Assembly: GCA_016715325.1 (NCBI GenBank)
Contig: JADKAL010000005.1
Coordinates: 62,001-126,000, forward strand
Source: Methylococcaceae bacterium
Lineage (GTDB): Bacteria > Pseudomonadota > Gammaproteobacteria > Methylococcales > Methylomonadaceae
DNA length: 64,000 bases
Direction: 5' to 3'
Part shown: positions 63,520-64,000 of the stretch, piece after piece
How positions within the stretch are numbered: the first letter of the stretch is position 1
Layout of the letters: every line of letters starts with the position of its first letter
Notes under the pieces: model-generated
Database searches by the model: none
What the model was told of the DNA's origin: nothing
The model's input: the letters and a program-made list of their open reading frames with translations, nothing else
Made by a program: the position numbers and the translations under genes

Positions 63520-64000
63520 ATGACGATTGACTGGACGAATACGGCAGCCGCGATCTGGCGGCAGCGGAAAGAAGTTTTACGACCGATTGCGCAAATCGAT
63601 CCTATCGGACTAGAAGATCTCTTGGGTATCGATGTTCAAAAGCAGCAAATGATTCAGAACACCGAGCGTTTTCTGACGGGATTACCTGCTAACAATGCCT
63701 TGCTCTGGGGCGCGCGTGGGACGGGCAAATCGTCCTTGATCAAGGCATTGTTGAATGCTTATAAAGCGCAAGGTTTACGGTTGATCGAAGTCGAGAAGCA
63801 GGACTTGGTTTGTTTACCCGACATTGTGGACGATATTCGGGAACTTCCGCAGCGCTTTATCGTTTATTGCGACGATCTTTCTTTTGAAGCGGGCGATAGC
63901 CGATATAAATCGTTAAAAAGCGTTCTTGAAGGATCGGTTGAATTGCCGCCCGATAATGTTCTCGTTTATGCGACATCGAATCGACGCCACTTGCTGCCGG
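63520..64000 (+). CDS. DUF815 family AAA ATPase (3' end outside window)
   Basis: At least 160 aa, open at the window end. The N-terminal AIWRQRKEVLRPIAQIDPIGLEDLLGID is typical of DUF815 proteins, followed by a P-loop LLWGARGTGKSSLIKALLNAY and a Walker B-like FIVYCDDLSFE. The start ATG is at 63520 with AGGA nine bases upstream. DUF815 ATPases are widespread but their role is unknown. Confidence 0.88.
   Translation, partial: MTIDWTNTAAAIWRQRKEVLRPIAQIDPIGLEDLLGIDVQKQQMIQNTERFLTGLPANNALLWGARGTGKSSLIKALLNAYKAQGLRLIEVEKQDLVCLPDIVDDIRELPQRFIVYCDDLSFEAGDSRYKSLKSVLEGSVELPPDNVLVYATSNRRHLLP

Noticed and set aside
1..64000. TAG as a recoded sense codon (for example pyrrolysine)
   Set aside because: TAG ends intact genes at their natural length here (rimO, hom, the NADAR gene), and no pyrrolysine tRNA or pyl genes are seen.
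1..64000. CRISPR arrays, rRNA and tRNA genes, intact insertion sequences
   Set aside because: Searched by eye in the gaps; no spaced direct repeats, no tRNA arm pattern and no transposase frame found.

Overview
The window reads as chromosome from a gammaproteobacterial (type I) methanotroph or close methylotroph. The main evidence is a ribulose monophosphate (RuMP) cluster at 27.6-35.4 kb: hexulose-6-phosphate synthase, 6-phospho-3-hexuloisomerase, transketolase, transaldolase and class II fructose-bisphosphate aldolase. Gram-negative envelope genes (lpxD, bamC-like, MCE/Mla transport, RND efflux, porin) agree. No methane or methanol oxidation gene, rRNA, tRNA, CRISPR array or intact insertion sequence was recognised. 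The species cannot be named from this window. Layout: 0-7 kb holds the end of a beta-propeller-like protein, glycerol kinase, a DEAD-box helicase, a rhomboid protease and rimO. 7.4-13.3 kb holds alaC, hom and thrC, split by about 2.2 kb of accessory DNA (TPR protein, miniature repeat, AbrB/PIN toxin-antitoxin pair, REP-like repeat). 13.5-19.6 kb holds a PEP-CTERM protein, a tight thiD-thiE-soxX-soxY-soxZ-soxA unit and a multicopper oxidase. 20-27 kb holds a small membrane protein, lpxD, molybdopterin genes (moaC frameshifted, moaD, moaE), a TIGR03790-type protein, a DUF2797 protein and several small exported or membrane unknowns. 27.6-36.3 kb is the RuMP region and ends with a PfkB-type fructokinase. 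36.5-42.8 kb holds a decayed uracil-DNA glycosylase, a bamC-like lipoprotein, a phosphate-type porin behind a four-unit Pho box, a methyltransferase, a DUF481 protein and an NlpC/P60 hydrolase. 42.8-57 kb holds an RND pump, a possible nuclease plus NADAR pair, an AI-2E/PerM transporter, trkA-trkH potassium uptake (trkH interrupted) and a four-gene MCE operon. 56.6-64 kb holds a second multicopper oxidase broken by an amber codon, a cupredoxin-like partner, a PLA2-like exported protein, rdgB, a UDG-superfamily protein and the start of a DUF815 ATPase. The most interesting feature is a pair of adjacent genes inside the RuMP cluster (31000-32961). Both encode proteins built from a short repeated motif, roughly [ST]GV[SA][RK]YLxxQ: four copies behind a signal peptide and one membrane segment in the first protein, and 15 copies at about 20-residue spacing in the soluble second protein. 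A membrane-anchored multivalent protein beside a soluble multivalent protein, among the enzymes that fix formaldehyde, suggests a scaffold or condensate that organises RuMP enzymes. That function is inference. Five genes carry lesions: hps and the second multicopper oxidase have in-frame TAG codons, trkH has two compensating single-base indels, moaC has a homopolymer frameshift, and the glycosylase is plainly decayed. TAG is also the ordinary stop of intact genes here (rimO, hom), so recoding is not the simple explanation. Read-level checks are needed to separate real decay from sequencing error.
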